Assembly (NCBI GenBank): GCA_950097015.1
Contig: CATNEN010000032.1
Location: 744,001-808,000 of the forward strand
Origin: Macrostomum hystrix
Lineage: Eukaryota > Platyhelminthes > Macrostomidae
Length of the DNA: 64,000 nucleotides
Direction of reading: 5' to 3'
Below the pieces are notes generated by a model. The model was not told the origin of the DNA and did not search any database. It worked only from the letters and a program-made list of their open reading frames with translations. This document shows, in pieces, positions 1 to 8,475 of this stretch (position 1 is the stretch's first letter; each line of letters begins with the position of its first letter). The position numbers and the translations under genes were made by a program.

Positions 1-707
1 AGACTAAATAAACTTCACTTATGTCCAAAAATGTTAAAATGTATAATCACTACTATCGAGTCTCTTCATTGAGACGATTTGTCAGCGTGTGAAGTAAATG
101 TCGTGCATCTGCTGAGTCTACCCAGCTATAATTGGGTATCGGTTTTTAGCTGGATAATAATTGAGAAGGCCAGCTTTCTGCAACTTCCGTATAACAAAAA
201 ATTCTGCTTTTAGCAGGTAAGGGCATTTAGGGGTGGCGTGGCGTTCGTTGAGATGGCTGCCAATATTCGCAGTCTACCACTGTTATTATTCTTGGTGTAA
301 TAAAACTACATAAAAAGAAAGGCAACTTACTAGGTTTAAGGCCAGCGATGGATCCCGGGCATAATTTGTGTATTCTGTCCAGGTCGAAACAACAGAACCC
401 TCTTGTGCCACGTCTCAAATTGTAGTGCTAGAGGTCGGTACGCTTGCCTGTGCTCTCATCAGTTCCGCGACGGCCGCCAGGCATGCCGATGTTCTTCGCA
501 CATTGTACAGGCCAAGGTAGCATAGGCCGAGAGGGGACATGAGATCAACCCCCAGTCTAGCTTCCATTCTTGATTTGAGTGAAGCGAGACCTGCTAAGCC
601 CTCAGGAAAGTTTAATGACGATGTATCGGCCAAAGAAGAAAGCGCAATGGGCGAGTGTGAGGCAGTGCCTGGCAATCCTGGATTTGTGGACAGCGGGTCC
701 CGAACTC
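1..707. other. Left flank of the long-LTR element; no recognised gene
   Basis: I recognise nothing here. A minus-strand frame is open from the LTR boundary down to 415 (leucine/alanine-rich, ending near a run of Ser/Thr), but it has no motif I can name. It may be the tail of an older retroelement ORF or chance. The LTR element begins at 708. Confidence 0.4.
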
Positions 708-3020
708 TGCTGCGGGAATCGAGCGGGAATGTGAGCCAGCGGAATTTTTCCAATTTTTAGTAGCCAAATAATCGCGACCCACATAGCAGCTGGCCGCAGA
801 CCACAATCATTAATCTTAGGGCCGGGCTTGGGGCGGAGGTGAATTAAGTAGCCGCCGATTCCCCTTGCCTCGGATCTGTCTAGTCTCCTGTAGAAGTGAC
901 TGATCGCGGCCATAGCAATACTGTATGGACTAGTTTAGGTCATAATTCCCCTCCAAACCGCGATCAGATTGTAGGGATCACTCATGCGTCTAGAGTGAGC
1001 ATTAATTCTTCATGTCCCCTTTTCTTTACTGTAACCCGAGCCGAAGCTCGATTATGACCTTTCCCCCTTTAGATACATGTAACGACACTATAGGCAGGTC
1101 GGCGCCTGCGCTTCCCATATCCCGGCGGGATCACAATCATTGGCCGACTGCCGGCAGACGCTCCTAGTGGGGCATCTGGCGATTCTCGCCGCCGCTTCGG
1201 TGGGCAATTGGGGTGGCATAATGCCGACCCGATTCCTCGCTGACAGGCTGGCGAGCATGTGGGTTGCTTTGATGAATGCGGGGTTGACGGAGCTGCAGGA
1301 CTATTTAAGAAAGCGCGCTGCGCTGCCCCTAGGACAACCTTCCTCCCTTTCAACCTTTTTCCCTGGCTTCCACAAGCCTCCCTGCGAACCTCCCTTTGGA
1401 CCTTCTTCCCCTGTCCGGTCCCGGAACTCGGTTCGTGGACTCTCCCCCTTCTAGTCTAGCACTTAGCCCCTGAGCCTAAAGGCTCCAGAGCATAACTACA
1501 GGTAAATACCTGTTAGATCCCGCAAGCATAAGCCACCTCCTTGGGTGAGCTCCAATTGAGCATCGAGCTCCTTGCAGCCTGGCCCCTTGCCAGCTGTGTT
1601 TAGCAACTCCCTGTCTCGTTCCCCCTTTTATTTGCCCATCCCTGCGAGAGCGACGGCCTGCAGCAAAGTCAGCCAGCATCAGATAAGTAACCCGCGCAGC
1701 GGACACTAATTGTTATCCCTAAGGGATTTATTATTTAGCTAGTGGGGCAATCTGGGCAAGGGCGGTGTTTTAGCCTAATAAACTATTCATTACCAATATG
1801 CCAAACCTTAATAATTAGGCCAATTTAATAACAACCAAACCTTTTTATCATGCTATTCTCTTCTCTTTATTTTATCGTTAGACAGCCTTCAATCATGAGT
1901 GGCTAACTCATTAGGGGGTGGGCTCTGGTGATGCCTAGCTGAAAGCTGCGGCAGGAGGACAACTGTGAGCGCGCATGAGAGTAATAAGGAGCTAGGGATT
2001 TGCGAGTAAAATGCGGAACGTAGCGTGTGCATTGCTGCTTCGGGGCGGGGAATTCCTTGGCCGGCTTTCCTCTCTCACTGGCGGATTCCAGTGTGCGCGT
2101 CAAACTCCTTTGTCAATTGAAGTCTCCTTCTATTCCCCGCCCTCGTAACTACGGCCATGGGAGCGAGAGGCGTGATCTAATAATTACCGCTTGCATAATC
2201 ACTCAGCCAGTGTTCTGCTTAATCTCTCCTGCCTCTGATTTCCTCATCTCACACAGATTCGGATTTGCTAGTTATTTACTGTGCAGGCTGCAATCTAATG
2301 TAAGGAATGTGCCTGATGTTTCATGAGTAGGATTCCGGCTATGGGTTTCTCATTCGAGTTCGGAGTACCACCTTTCTAGACCACTGTAGCGCAGTTTCAG
2401 GAATCCCCTGTTGAGGCGTGTCTCGATTCATTCTGGGGTCTTAGCCCTAGTCTAAAACGGAAGTTACAGAATGCCCTATTTTTCGGCTTGTCTGAGATCT
2501 GTGTGACAAACTAGGAGCTGTGAACTCCGGGGACCCAAGTTCCCAAATGTCTGCGGTGGCAACGTAGGCGCATTGGGTGGTGGCGCTACCCTAGATCATT
2601 TTCCGCTTTGCCAATAGCCTTTCCGCATTTCTAAGACAAGAGCCTGGGCCGAATCGACCACTGCTACCACTGTTAGGAGTCAGTTATGTACATGCTACTG
2701 ATGACAGTAGGCTATCTAGCCCTGTCCTACCTGCTTGCGGGTAGTCCGATATCTCTTTAGACTTTAGCCGGTTTCGAGCACTGCTTGGGGTAGGCACGGC
2801 AGTCATGCCTGTGGCCTATGGGTTGAGTGGGACTGGCCAGCCTGAGGCCGAGAGGACCACTCCCTGCATCCACTGTCTCTCCCTTCATCTCTCCCTTCAT
2901 CCCTCTCCCCGCGATAAATCGCGAGGCTTTGCGGTACGACTTCTAACTCTATCGCCATTCCCACACTCCCTTTCTCTCTTGAGGACAGGTCATCGGATTG
3001 CAAAACCCGCACTCACTTCA
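708..3020 (+). repeat. 5' long terminal repeat (2313 bp)
   Basis: Direct copy of 9868-12180 at a constant offset of 9160 bases. It starts TGC and ends CA, as retroviral-type LTRs do. Open frames inside it (for example 1140-1454 plus and 1069-1353 minus) recur identically in the other LTR because the DNA is the same; none has a recognisable domain. LTRs of this length are far above the few hundred bases usual for gypsy-like elements. Confidence 0.92.
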
Positions 3021-3022
3021 AA

Positions 3023-3040
3023 TGGTGGCAGCGGTGGGAT
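3023..3040 (+). promoter_or_regulatory. Candidate primer-binding site
   Basis: TGGTGGCAGCGGTGGGAT lies two bases after the 5' LTR, the standard place for tRNA priming of minus-strand synthesis. The same TGGTGGCAGCGG core also follows the LTR-like arm of the small gag element at 39090-39826. I have not assigned the tRNA. Confidence 0.65.
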
Positions 3041-3438
3041 CTAGAAAGGGCGCGAAACGAACTTGAATTTCAATTGTTAGTTTAGCGCCGCAGATTTCTG
3101 TGGTAGCTAGCCGAAAGGGCTCCTTCTAGATTTTATTACCCATATGCCGGAGTCTTATCTCTAAAGGGTGAATCTCAGTTCTAGTGGCTGTCAGTTAATT
3201 TTCAAACAGTCGCAATTTGTTTTCAATTTAATTTAGGCTTTTGTTAGAGTTTCCAAAATTCTGATTAGTGACTTTCTACTATGAGTAGGCTGTGTGAGCG
3301 GACTTCATGCTAGAGTGTCTTCGGGTTATGTGACTGCTGCAGGAGTCAGGGACTGTCTGTGGGGTTTTCCCGCGTGACTGATCTGGGAGGGGCCATTCTT
3401 AACGAGGGACCGGGCAACGCCTTTCGGCCTTCTAACCG

Positions 3439-3480
3439 AGCGAGGGGAGCCCCCGGCAATGCAGCCGGGAATCGATGACT
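3439..3480 (+). repeat. Leader hairpin repeat, copy 1
   Basis: Contains the stem CCCGGC (3452-3457) and GCCGGG (3464-3469) around loop AATGCA. It is preceded by a GCGAGGGG run and followed by a GATGACTC-type sequence, all shared with copy 2 at 3804-3845. Confidence 0.6.
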
Positions 3481-3803
3481 CGCCGAGCACCGGGGATTGG
3501 TTCTCTTGGGCAGCATGCAGGCCTGCTTACGTGTACCTGATTTTGAAAGTGTCACATAACTTTGACCAAGTCTGACTTTGGTGGGGAACAGTTAGGGAGG
3601 TGGGACTTTGAGGGAGGTCTAGCGACCCCCGTGCCCGCCTCTCGAAGCTGCCTACTTCAAGTATGGGCTAGAATTCGGTCGGCACGTCTTTCTAAGAAAT
3701 TATTTGAAGGGTTTTCTAAACGGGGTAACCAGGTTTTAACCATGGACTCCTATCCGAGCGAGATCCCAGGTATATCCCCCCTGGGCTTCCCAGTCTCGTT
3801 AAT

Positions 3804-3845
3804 CGCGAGGGGGGCCCCCGGCAATGCAGCCGGGAAGCGATGACT
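3804..3845 (+). repeat. Leader hairpin repeat, copy 2
   Basis: Stem CCCGGC (3817-3822) and GCCGGG (3829-3834) with the same AATGCA loop and flanks as copy 1, 365 bases downstream. Only a few substitutions separate the two blocks. Confidence 0.6.
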
Positions 3846-4340
3846 CCCTGAACGAGTCGGGGATTAACCTTCTTCGAGTGACTTTTTGAGTCGTGTACTT
3901 TCCAAGGTAGGGTGATAGGCTGTTGCAGGCGCAAGCTTGCAGTAGTACTGACCCCGCCGTACCTATAGTGCAACAGTCCGCTATAGGGTTGCAGAACGAG
4001 TGCTAAGTTAAAACCTAGACTTCTATGTCCCAAACTTAAGTGCGCGCAAACAGTTGTCAGTAGCCAAGGCTGGAAGCAAAGCTAGCCAGGGCCCTGGGCC
4101 CTTTTCTCTCTCATTGATCTTTGATCCTTTTTGCGGTAGGGTTGCTCTCTAGGAGTAGGGAATTCGCCGCATCATTAATCAGGGCTGGACTTGACAGCTC
4201 AGGCTCGTTTCCTTTCCCCCCTGCACGATCTCCAGTCGTGATCTGTGTTTTCCTTTTCCTCTCCTCCCCCATTGTTGCATTTAGCGACAGACCCCCCCTC
4301 TTTTTCATTCGCAAAACCCTCATTCCTCTTTTGGTCGAAA

Positions 4341-5399
4341 ATGTCCGACCAGGAGGGTGAGGTGGTGGAAGTGGTTGGAGTCAACCGCCCACCCAGAGGC
4401 CGCGCCGCAGCTGCGGCGCGCGCCGAACCCCCAGCGGCTGCTGCAGCACAGCAAGCCGACCCTGTGGAGCGCCTAGCGCTGCTTTTAGAGCGACTAGAAG
4501 TGCGACGACCCCGGAACCACCGGGTCAAAGTTTCCATTGAACCCTTCGAGTCCCGAAGAGATTCCTTCCCCCTCTGGCTTCGCCGATTTAATCTGAAGCT
4601 GGAGGCGGAGGGTGTAGAATCCGAGGAAGAGAAAATCCTCACCCTCCTCGCTCACCTGAGTGGCGAGCCCCTCACCGAAGCGTTAGGGTTGCCCCGCCGG
4701 GCGACCTACCTTAGGTTTGTGCAGGACCTTACTGAGGTTCTCAGTGGCGCCTGCACCCCCTACGCCCGATTACTGAGTGGGCGCAATCTGAAGCAAGGGC
4801 GGGAAGAAACATACCCCGCCTTTGCCGACAGATTAAGGACAGCGGCCCTGCAGGCCACCCCCAATGGCCATGGCGTGCACTTTGAGCGCGCCCTGTTGGC
4901 CTCATTCATGGAGGGGATCGTGGCCCCACCGGAAGTTTTGGCACCCATCATGCGGATGGAGTTCGCCACGGCGGAGGCTGCCGCAGCCGAACTGCGTGCT
5001 GCTACCCAGGCCCACGAAATGGCGGTTGAGCGGGACCCTCGCCGGCGGGTGCGCCAAATTAGGGCGGAGCCCGACGACGAGCAGGTCCAACCGGAGCCGC
5101 TGCTTAAGCTGACAGAAGAGTTGGCCAAGGTGACTCGGCAGCTAGCTGAGGTTTCTCAGCAGCTGCGGGATACGCGGCCCAACTTCATTCCCCCTCTCTG
5201 CCCGCACCCAACCGGGCACCAGTGGTTCCCCAAACGTGCCGAGCACGGGGCCGCTAAGGAGGTGAACCCCAAGTCGGAAAAGGGAAATGGGAACGGGGCC
5301 GCCAATTGGAGGCAGTCCCACGGCCCCGAGACCCAGCCCGCAGCCCGACAGTCGGAGCGGCGGCAGTTGCTGCCTCCGACCTCCGAGAAGTCCGAGTGA
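4341..5399 (+). CDS. Gag-like capsid polyprotein of the long-LTR element
   Basis: Starts at ATG 4341 in a good context (aaaATGTC) after a long leader and gives about 352 residues. The open frame extends upstream to 4245, but that ATG is less plausible. The start is acidic and then alanine/proline-rich. The middle (residues about 70-230) has the helical retrotransposon-gag pattern: an F-P-L-W-L-R-R-F motif, a Leu-rich stretch, and a region matching the L-S-G-x-x-L-K-Q-G / E-T-Y-P-A-F-A-D-R-L motif of Ty3-type gag. The C-terminal third has a coiled-coil-like Leu pattern and a lone C-P-H-P-T-G-H segment instead of a complete CCHC knuckle. It would form the particle around the element RNA. The protease frame overlaps its 3' end by about 94 bases in the -1 frame; I see no classical slippery heptamer in the overlap. 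Confidence 0.75.
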   Translation: MSDQEGEVVEVVGVNRPPRGRAAAAARAEPPAAAAAQQADPVERLALLLERLEVRRPRNHRVKVSIEPFESRRDSFPLWLRRFNLKLEAEGVESEEEKILTLLAHLSGEPLTEALGLPRRATYLRFVQDLTEVLSGACTPYARLLSGRNLKQGREETYPAFADRLRTAALQATPNGHGVHFERALLASFMEGIVAPPEVLAPIMRMEFATAEAAAAELRAATQAHEMAVERDPRRRVRQIRAEPDDEQVQPEPLLKLTEELAKVTRQLAEVSQQLRDTRPNFIPPLCPHPTGHQWFPKRAEHGAAKEVNPKSEKGNGNGAANWRQSHGPETQPAARQSERRQLLPPTSEKSE

Positions 5400-5830
5400 A
5401 TGCGCTCGGCCGAGTCCCCACCCGAGTGCGAACCCGCCCAAATCGCTCTGAGCAGCTTAGTGAGGTGTGGGTCGCCTTGGAAGTGGAAGGGACACCCCTA
5501 GACCTCCTCATCGACACAGGGTCTATGGTGAATGTGCTCCCGGACTCGTTGTCATCGATCTTTCAACACTATCCATTCGAACCCCCGCAATTTTCTCTTT
5601 TTGCTTATAATGGAACACCCATTGTTGCACAGGCGCAAGTCAGGGTCAAATTACAGGTCGGCACCGAAGCGCTGGACACCGTGTTCTTGGTGGTTGAGGG
5701 CGACTGCTCTCCCCTGCTCGGTGCCTCCTGGTTGGCTCATCATCATGCCATCGTTGACTTTGACTCGCGCCACTTAATCATTTATCGCCAATTCCTCCCC
5801 TTTTCACTCAGGCGGAAGGCTAGATTTTAA
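5306..5830 (+). CDS. Retropepsin-like aspartic protease (gag -1 frame)
   Basis: This frame is open from 5306, overlaps gag, and becomes protease-like from about 5450. The active-site motif L-I-D-T-G-S lies near 5507-5524. A flap-like region follows, and L-L-G-A-S-W-L near 5716-5736 corresponds to the second conserved hydrophobic-Gly block of retropepsins. It stops at 5830 with no RT behind it. In related elements this enzyme matures Gag. The frame relation to gag (-1) suggests frameshift expression, but I could not find the signal. The ORF start is not fixed by an obvious ATG. Confidence 0.75.
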   Translation: MEAVPRPRDPARSPTVGAAAVAASDLREVRVNALGRVPTRVRTRPNRSEQLSEVWVALEVEGTPLDLLIDTGSMVNVLPDSLSSIFQHYPFEPPQFSLFAYNGTPIVAQAQVRVKLQVGTEALDTVFLVVEGDCSPLLGASWLAHHHAIVDFDSRHLIIYRQFLPFSLRRKARF

Positions 5831-5983
5831 ATGAGGGTCACCGTGACCTAGGGTTAATCACCATTTTCTTTCCTCGCCCACCCCACCCCCCTTCTCTGGG
5901 TGTCGACTTATTTAAGTAAGGGCCGGGAAAATTAAGCAGGGAAAGTTTTACTCTCGCTAAAAGGCCAAGAAACTAGTTTAGGC

Positions 5984-6595
5984 ATGGCAGGTAGAGAGAT
6001 GGCTTTAGCATGGTGGCTCGAGGTAGCTGCAACTGACTACCGCCGAGAACTCGCTGGCAGGCGCACCTGGCTAATGGTCCGCCTGTGGTTGCTGCCACTG
6101 CTAGGACAAGCAGCTCAAGTAGGCGTGGACCTCGCCCTCGCCTGCCGGCTAGCGGAGTCGCGTTGGCTGGCGCAAGCGTGGGGTGAAGAGCGAGACCCCT
6201 GTCCGCCGCGGGACGAGTACGAGGAAGCCCTGCCGCAGTACCTCCGGTGGCCGGAGTACAGCCCGCCGGAAGAATGGGGCATGTCAGTGCCTGAAGCCCT
6301 AGTGCCCTGGCTGCAATCAACCTGGATTCCGGGCAGGGCTGAGTTCGAACATCAGCTGGTGAGACTGTGGCTGCAACGTGGCGAAGCCGGCCCGACTCAG
6401 GAGTCAGGACACAGCTCTGTGCCTGGGAGGAGCTGGGAGCTGGGAAGATCAGCCGCCTCGCTGTCGCCGCCGGGCAATAGTACCCTCGGTCGCATGGTAA
6501 GGTTAATGGAGGGAGAAGAAGAAAGTGGGATTGAGGCAGAGAGCACAGCTATTGGGGAGGAAGTGGGAGATAGGGGAGAAGTAGGACCGGAGTAA
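5984..6595 (+). CDS. Accessory ORF of unknown function, 203 aa
   Basis: ATG at 5984 lies just after a pyrimidine-rich stretch ending in tttag, which could act as a splice acceptor. The protein is Trp- and Leu-rich with many Arg and Glu residues. It has a moderately hydrophobic stretch near residues 27-50 (L-M-V-R-L-W-L-L-P-L-L) and an acidic tail rich in Glu and Gly. I recognise no family. It sits where pol would begin and is not a pol remnant that I can see. It could be an envelope-like, regulatory or structural protein of the element, or a captured host fragment. Its length and codon-level openness in GC-rich sequence are only modest evidence for coding. Confidence 0.45.
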   Translation: MAGREMALAWWLEVAATDYRRELAGRRTWLMVRLWLLPLLGQAAQVGVDLALACRLAESRWLAQAWGEERDPCPPRDEYEEALPQYLRWPEYSPPEEWGMSVPEALVPWLQSTWIPGRAEFEHQLVRLWLQRGEAGPTQESGHSSVPGRSWELGRSAASLSPPGNSTLGRMVRLMEGEEESGIEAESTAIGEEVGDRGEVGPE

Positions 6596-6849
6596 GGGGG
6601 CTTTCAGTTTCTGGAACTTTCGCAGGGAGCACAGGGGTCAACAGCTTTTGATTCGACATCCCTTGTTCGCCTGAGCCTTTTCCTCGAGCTACCCTCCCTC
6701 CCGTTCCTTCGTTCCCTTTAGTAATAATTCGCACTCTGCACCGTTTGTTCTTTTCTTCCTATTGTGCATGTTTTCCCTTTTCATCTAAAGCCGCCTTGGC
6801 AAAAATCTCACACAAAAACTCTTATAAATTTAGTCAAAACCACAAAAAT

Positions 6850-6930
6850 ACACATAGTGGGGTGAAATTCCCCTGATACTTTTTCACAGGAGATGCTTAT
6901 CTAATTGTAGCAAACTAGGGTATGCACCTT
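6850..6930 (+). repeat. Structured RNA block M1, copy a
   Basis: GGGG-TGAAATT-CCCC (6859-6873) is a perfect short hairpin. It is followed about 37 bases later by GCAAACTAGGGTATGCACCT (6910-6929). Both pieces recur in the same order at 7555-7630. Confidence 0.6.
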
Positions 6931-6995
6931 CTTTTCTCAAATAGCATCTACTTTTATTCGCACCACATCATGCATGGCACCTTTGCTTTATCTTT

Positions 6996-7351
6996 TTACT
7001 TCTAGTCCCTGTCCCTGTACCAGCGTGCGCGCCTAACGCGGCCTTCTGTCCTGCTGAGTCAGCGGCGACTGCGGCTGGCCGGGCATGTCATCCGCGCCGA
7101 AGCCTACTGCCCAGAGCCGCTGCAGGATGTCCTGCTGTGGACCTCGCAGGGACCGCGCAGGCGCGGCCAGGGACGAACAGCCCGCTATATTGACCGCCTT
7201 TTTGAAGACGCCCGAGCACCCAGCCAGGCGGCAGGCGTGAAGCACGTCAGAGACCTGGCACTGAAACGCGCGTTTTGACGCTCCCCCCTCTTGGCCACTT
7301 CTGTGGTCGGCGTGGAGTGTAACTATTATTATTATTATTATTACTTCTAGT
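6996..7351 (+). mobile_element. 5'-truncated LINE insertion with 11-bp target duplication
   Basis: TTACTTCTAGT occurs at 6996-7006 and again at 7341-7351, and the inserted piece (7007-7340) ends in an (ATT)n tail. It encodes on the plus strand about 85 residues closely similar to the C-terminus of the full LINE at 57644-60829 (shared R-L-R-L-A-G-H-V-I-R and G-P-R-R-R-G-Q-G-R-T-A-R), ending in a stop near 7278 followed by a 3' UTR. This is a textbook target-primed insertion, 5' truncated, that landed in the structured repeat region of the long-LTR element. Confidence 0.88.
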
Positions 7352-7396
7352 GGGTCTGAGGGAGTTCAATTTAGGACAACTTCTAAATTAGGAGGG

Positions 7397-7430
7397 ACAC
7401 CAACCCGCTAAAGTGAGCGGGGTGGTATGC
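7397..7430 (+). repeat. Structured RNA block M2, copy a (long hairpin)
   Basis: ACACCAACCCGCT-AAAGTG-AGCGGGGTGGTAT folds into a 13-bp stem with two mismatches. It is the partner of M2b at 7712-7743, with the same loop. Confidence 0.65.
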
Positions 7431-7544
7431 CTTGGGAAATTCTATGATTCTTCAAGGGTGGGAAGGCGGTTCAAATCAAAAAAAGGCCATCTCGGCCCCA
7501 AAACCTCTTAAAAATTCATATAAACTAATCAAAAAAAAAAAAAA

Positions 7545-7635
7545 CATACTTAATGGGGTGAAATTCCCCTCGTAAGAATTTTCAAATGAAATATTTTCGT
7601 ATTAACTGCCGCAAACTAGGGTGCGCACCTACTTT
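7545..7635 (+). repeat. Structured RNA block M1, copy b
   Basis: GGGG-TGAAATT-CCCC at 7555-7569, then GCAAACTAGGGTGCGCACCT at 7611-7630. The second piece contains a short inverted repeat around GTGCGCAC. It repeats the order seen at 6859-6929. Confidence 0.6.
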
Positions 7636-7704
7636 TCTTAAAGTTGCTTATCTCACATGTTCTCTATGTTTGGTTTCGGGAGTTTAGCTATACCGGTTTC
7701 AATT

Positions 7705-7750
7705 AGGGGGAATACCAACCCGCTAAAGTGAGCGGGGTGGTATGTTTCGG
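7705..7750 (+). repeat. Structured RNA block M2, copy b (long hairpin)
   Basis: ATACCAACCCGCT (7712-7724), loop AAAGTG, AGCGGGGTGGTAT (7731-7743): 12 of 13 positions pair. With M1b it forms the second of two M1-M2 units. The first unit has the LINE fragment inserted between its halves. Confidence 0.65.
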
Positions 7751-7751
7751 G

Positions 7752-8054
7752 AGTTTTTCTTAATGTTTGTTTAAAGAGTGGGCGGTTGTAAATCAAGAAG
7801 CCGGTAGGGTCAGGTATTCAAATTCTAGGGGGGACAAGCTGGAGGTTTCAATGAACCACAGATTGAATGATAATTTTTCTTTTGTTCGGGCTAGAAAAGA
7901 CAAAAAGGGAAACATTATTTGGGAGCCAGAAGTTAGCAGCTGGGAGTTCAAATCTAGGTACCTGGATAGTAATAAATCGTATGAATTAAGGTTCCAGGCG
8001 TTTCAAAAACTCATTAACAGTCTATCAGTTTTTTTGGTTACTAGGCGGCTGTAA
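7752..8054 (+). other. Small open frame, doubtful
   Basis: A plus-strand frame to 8054 is open for roughly 95 codons from a TTG and has a polar, aromatic-containing composition without any motif I know. The next in-frame ATG is well inside it. It may simply be the 3' untranslated part of the element. Confidence 0.2.
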
Positions 8055-8259
8055 AATTGAGCAGCAACGTTCAACTAAGAAAGGAAGTCGGACACAGATA
8101 GCAAATTCTCGTTTTACATTTCAAATGGTGGCGTTTATTTCGTAACGTACTATGTGGTATTATTGTTTATTACAAGAGATGGTAGAAATGCACACAGATA
8201 GCATGGCAGTCAGTAAGCATAGCATGGCACGGCGAGTCGGTAGGCGTAGGAGGGCAGTG

Positions 8260-8475
8260 TCACATTAGGTAGACTAAAGCCAGCAACGTGAGGGCAGCGA
8301 AGGCCATTCCAACAGCCAGGGCCATGCCCAGCGGGCCCCTAATAAAGCCGGTCACTATGGCCGCCAAATCTGCCTCGCGGCCTTCGGGCACGTTAATGTC
8401 TGCAAGAGTAAGGTGGGTGAGTAGTTTAGTGAGGCGCAGTGGCGTTCTGCAGGCGGAAGTTTCAAATGGTGACAC
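8260..8475 (-). CDS. Antisense small membrane-protein exon
   Basis: On the minus strand the frame ends at 8260 with a strongly hydrophobic C-terminal segment (G-M-A-L-A-V-G-M-A-F-A-A-L-T-L-L-A-L-V-Y). It is preceded by a Leu-rich region and an acidic P-E-G-R-E-A-D stretch. No ATG opens it, but a strong donor (TGA|GTAAGT, near 8515) and an acceptor (tccgcctgcag, near 8455) lie just upstream on the same strand, so it is probably the second exon of a spliced antisense transcript. Its position between the coding region and the 3' LTR, its antisense strand and its C-terminal membrane anchor parallel the antisense mini-proteins at 40780-41037 and 46238-46480. Sequence similarity to those is weak. 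Confidence 0.4.
   Translation of the reverse strand: MSPFETSACRTPLRLTKLLTHLTLADINVPEGREADLAAIVTGFIRGPLGMALAVGMAFAALTLLALVYLM

Larger units (their letters stand above)
3041..4340 (+). other. Untranslated leader with two copies of a hairpin-bearing repeat
   Basis: About 1.3 kb separates the primer site from the gag ATG. It carries two copies of a roughly 40-base block (3439-3480 and 3804-3845), each holding the perfect stem CCCGGC-AATGCA-GCCGGG. Retroviral leaders commonly hold packaging or dimerisation structures, so that is the natural guess. No long plus-strand ORF of interest is present. Confidence 0.5.

Noticed and set aside
1140-1454. Plus-strand ORF of 104 codons repeated exactly at 10300-10614
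   Set aside because: It is inside the LTR; its perfect recurrence reflects LTR identity, and no domain or composition supports coding.
3804-3900. GATGACTC...GAACGAGTC considered as a hammerhead ribozyme core
   Set aside because: The conserved CTGANGA and GAAA core and three-stem layout are not present.
4760-5128. Minus-strand ORF opposite gag
   Set aside because: Mirror of the GC-rich gag codons; Ser/Arg/Ala composition is what reverse reading of such codons gives.
6850-6930. GGGUGAAAUUCCC looked like part of an FMN riboswitch
   Set aside because: Only the short hairpin matches; the other conserved FMN-aptamer helices are absent, and the context is a retroelement 3' region.
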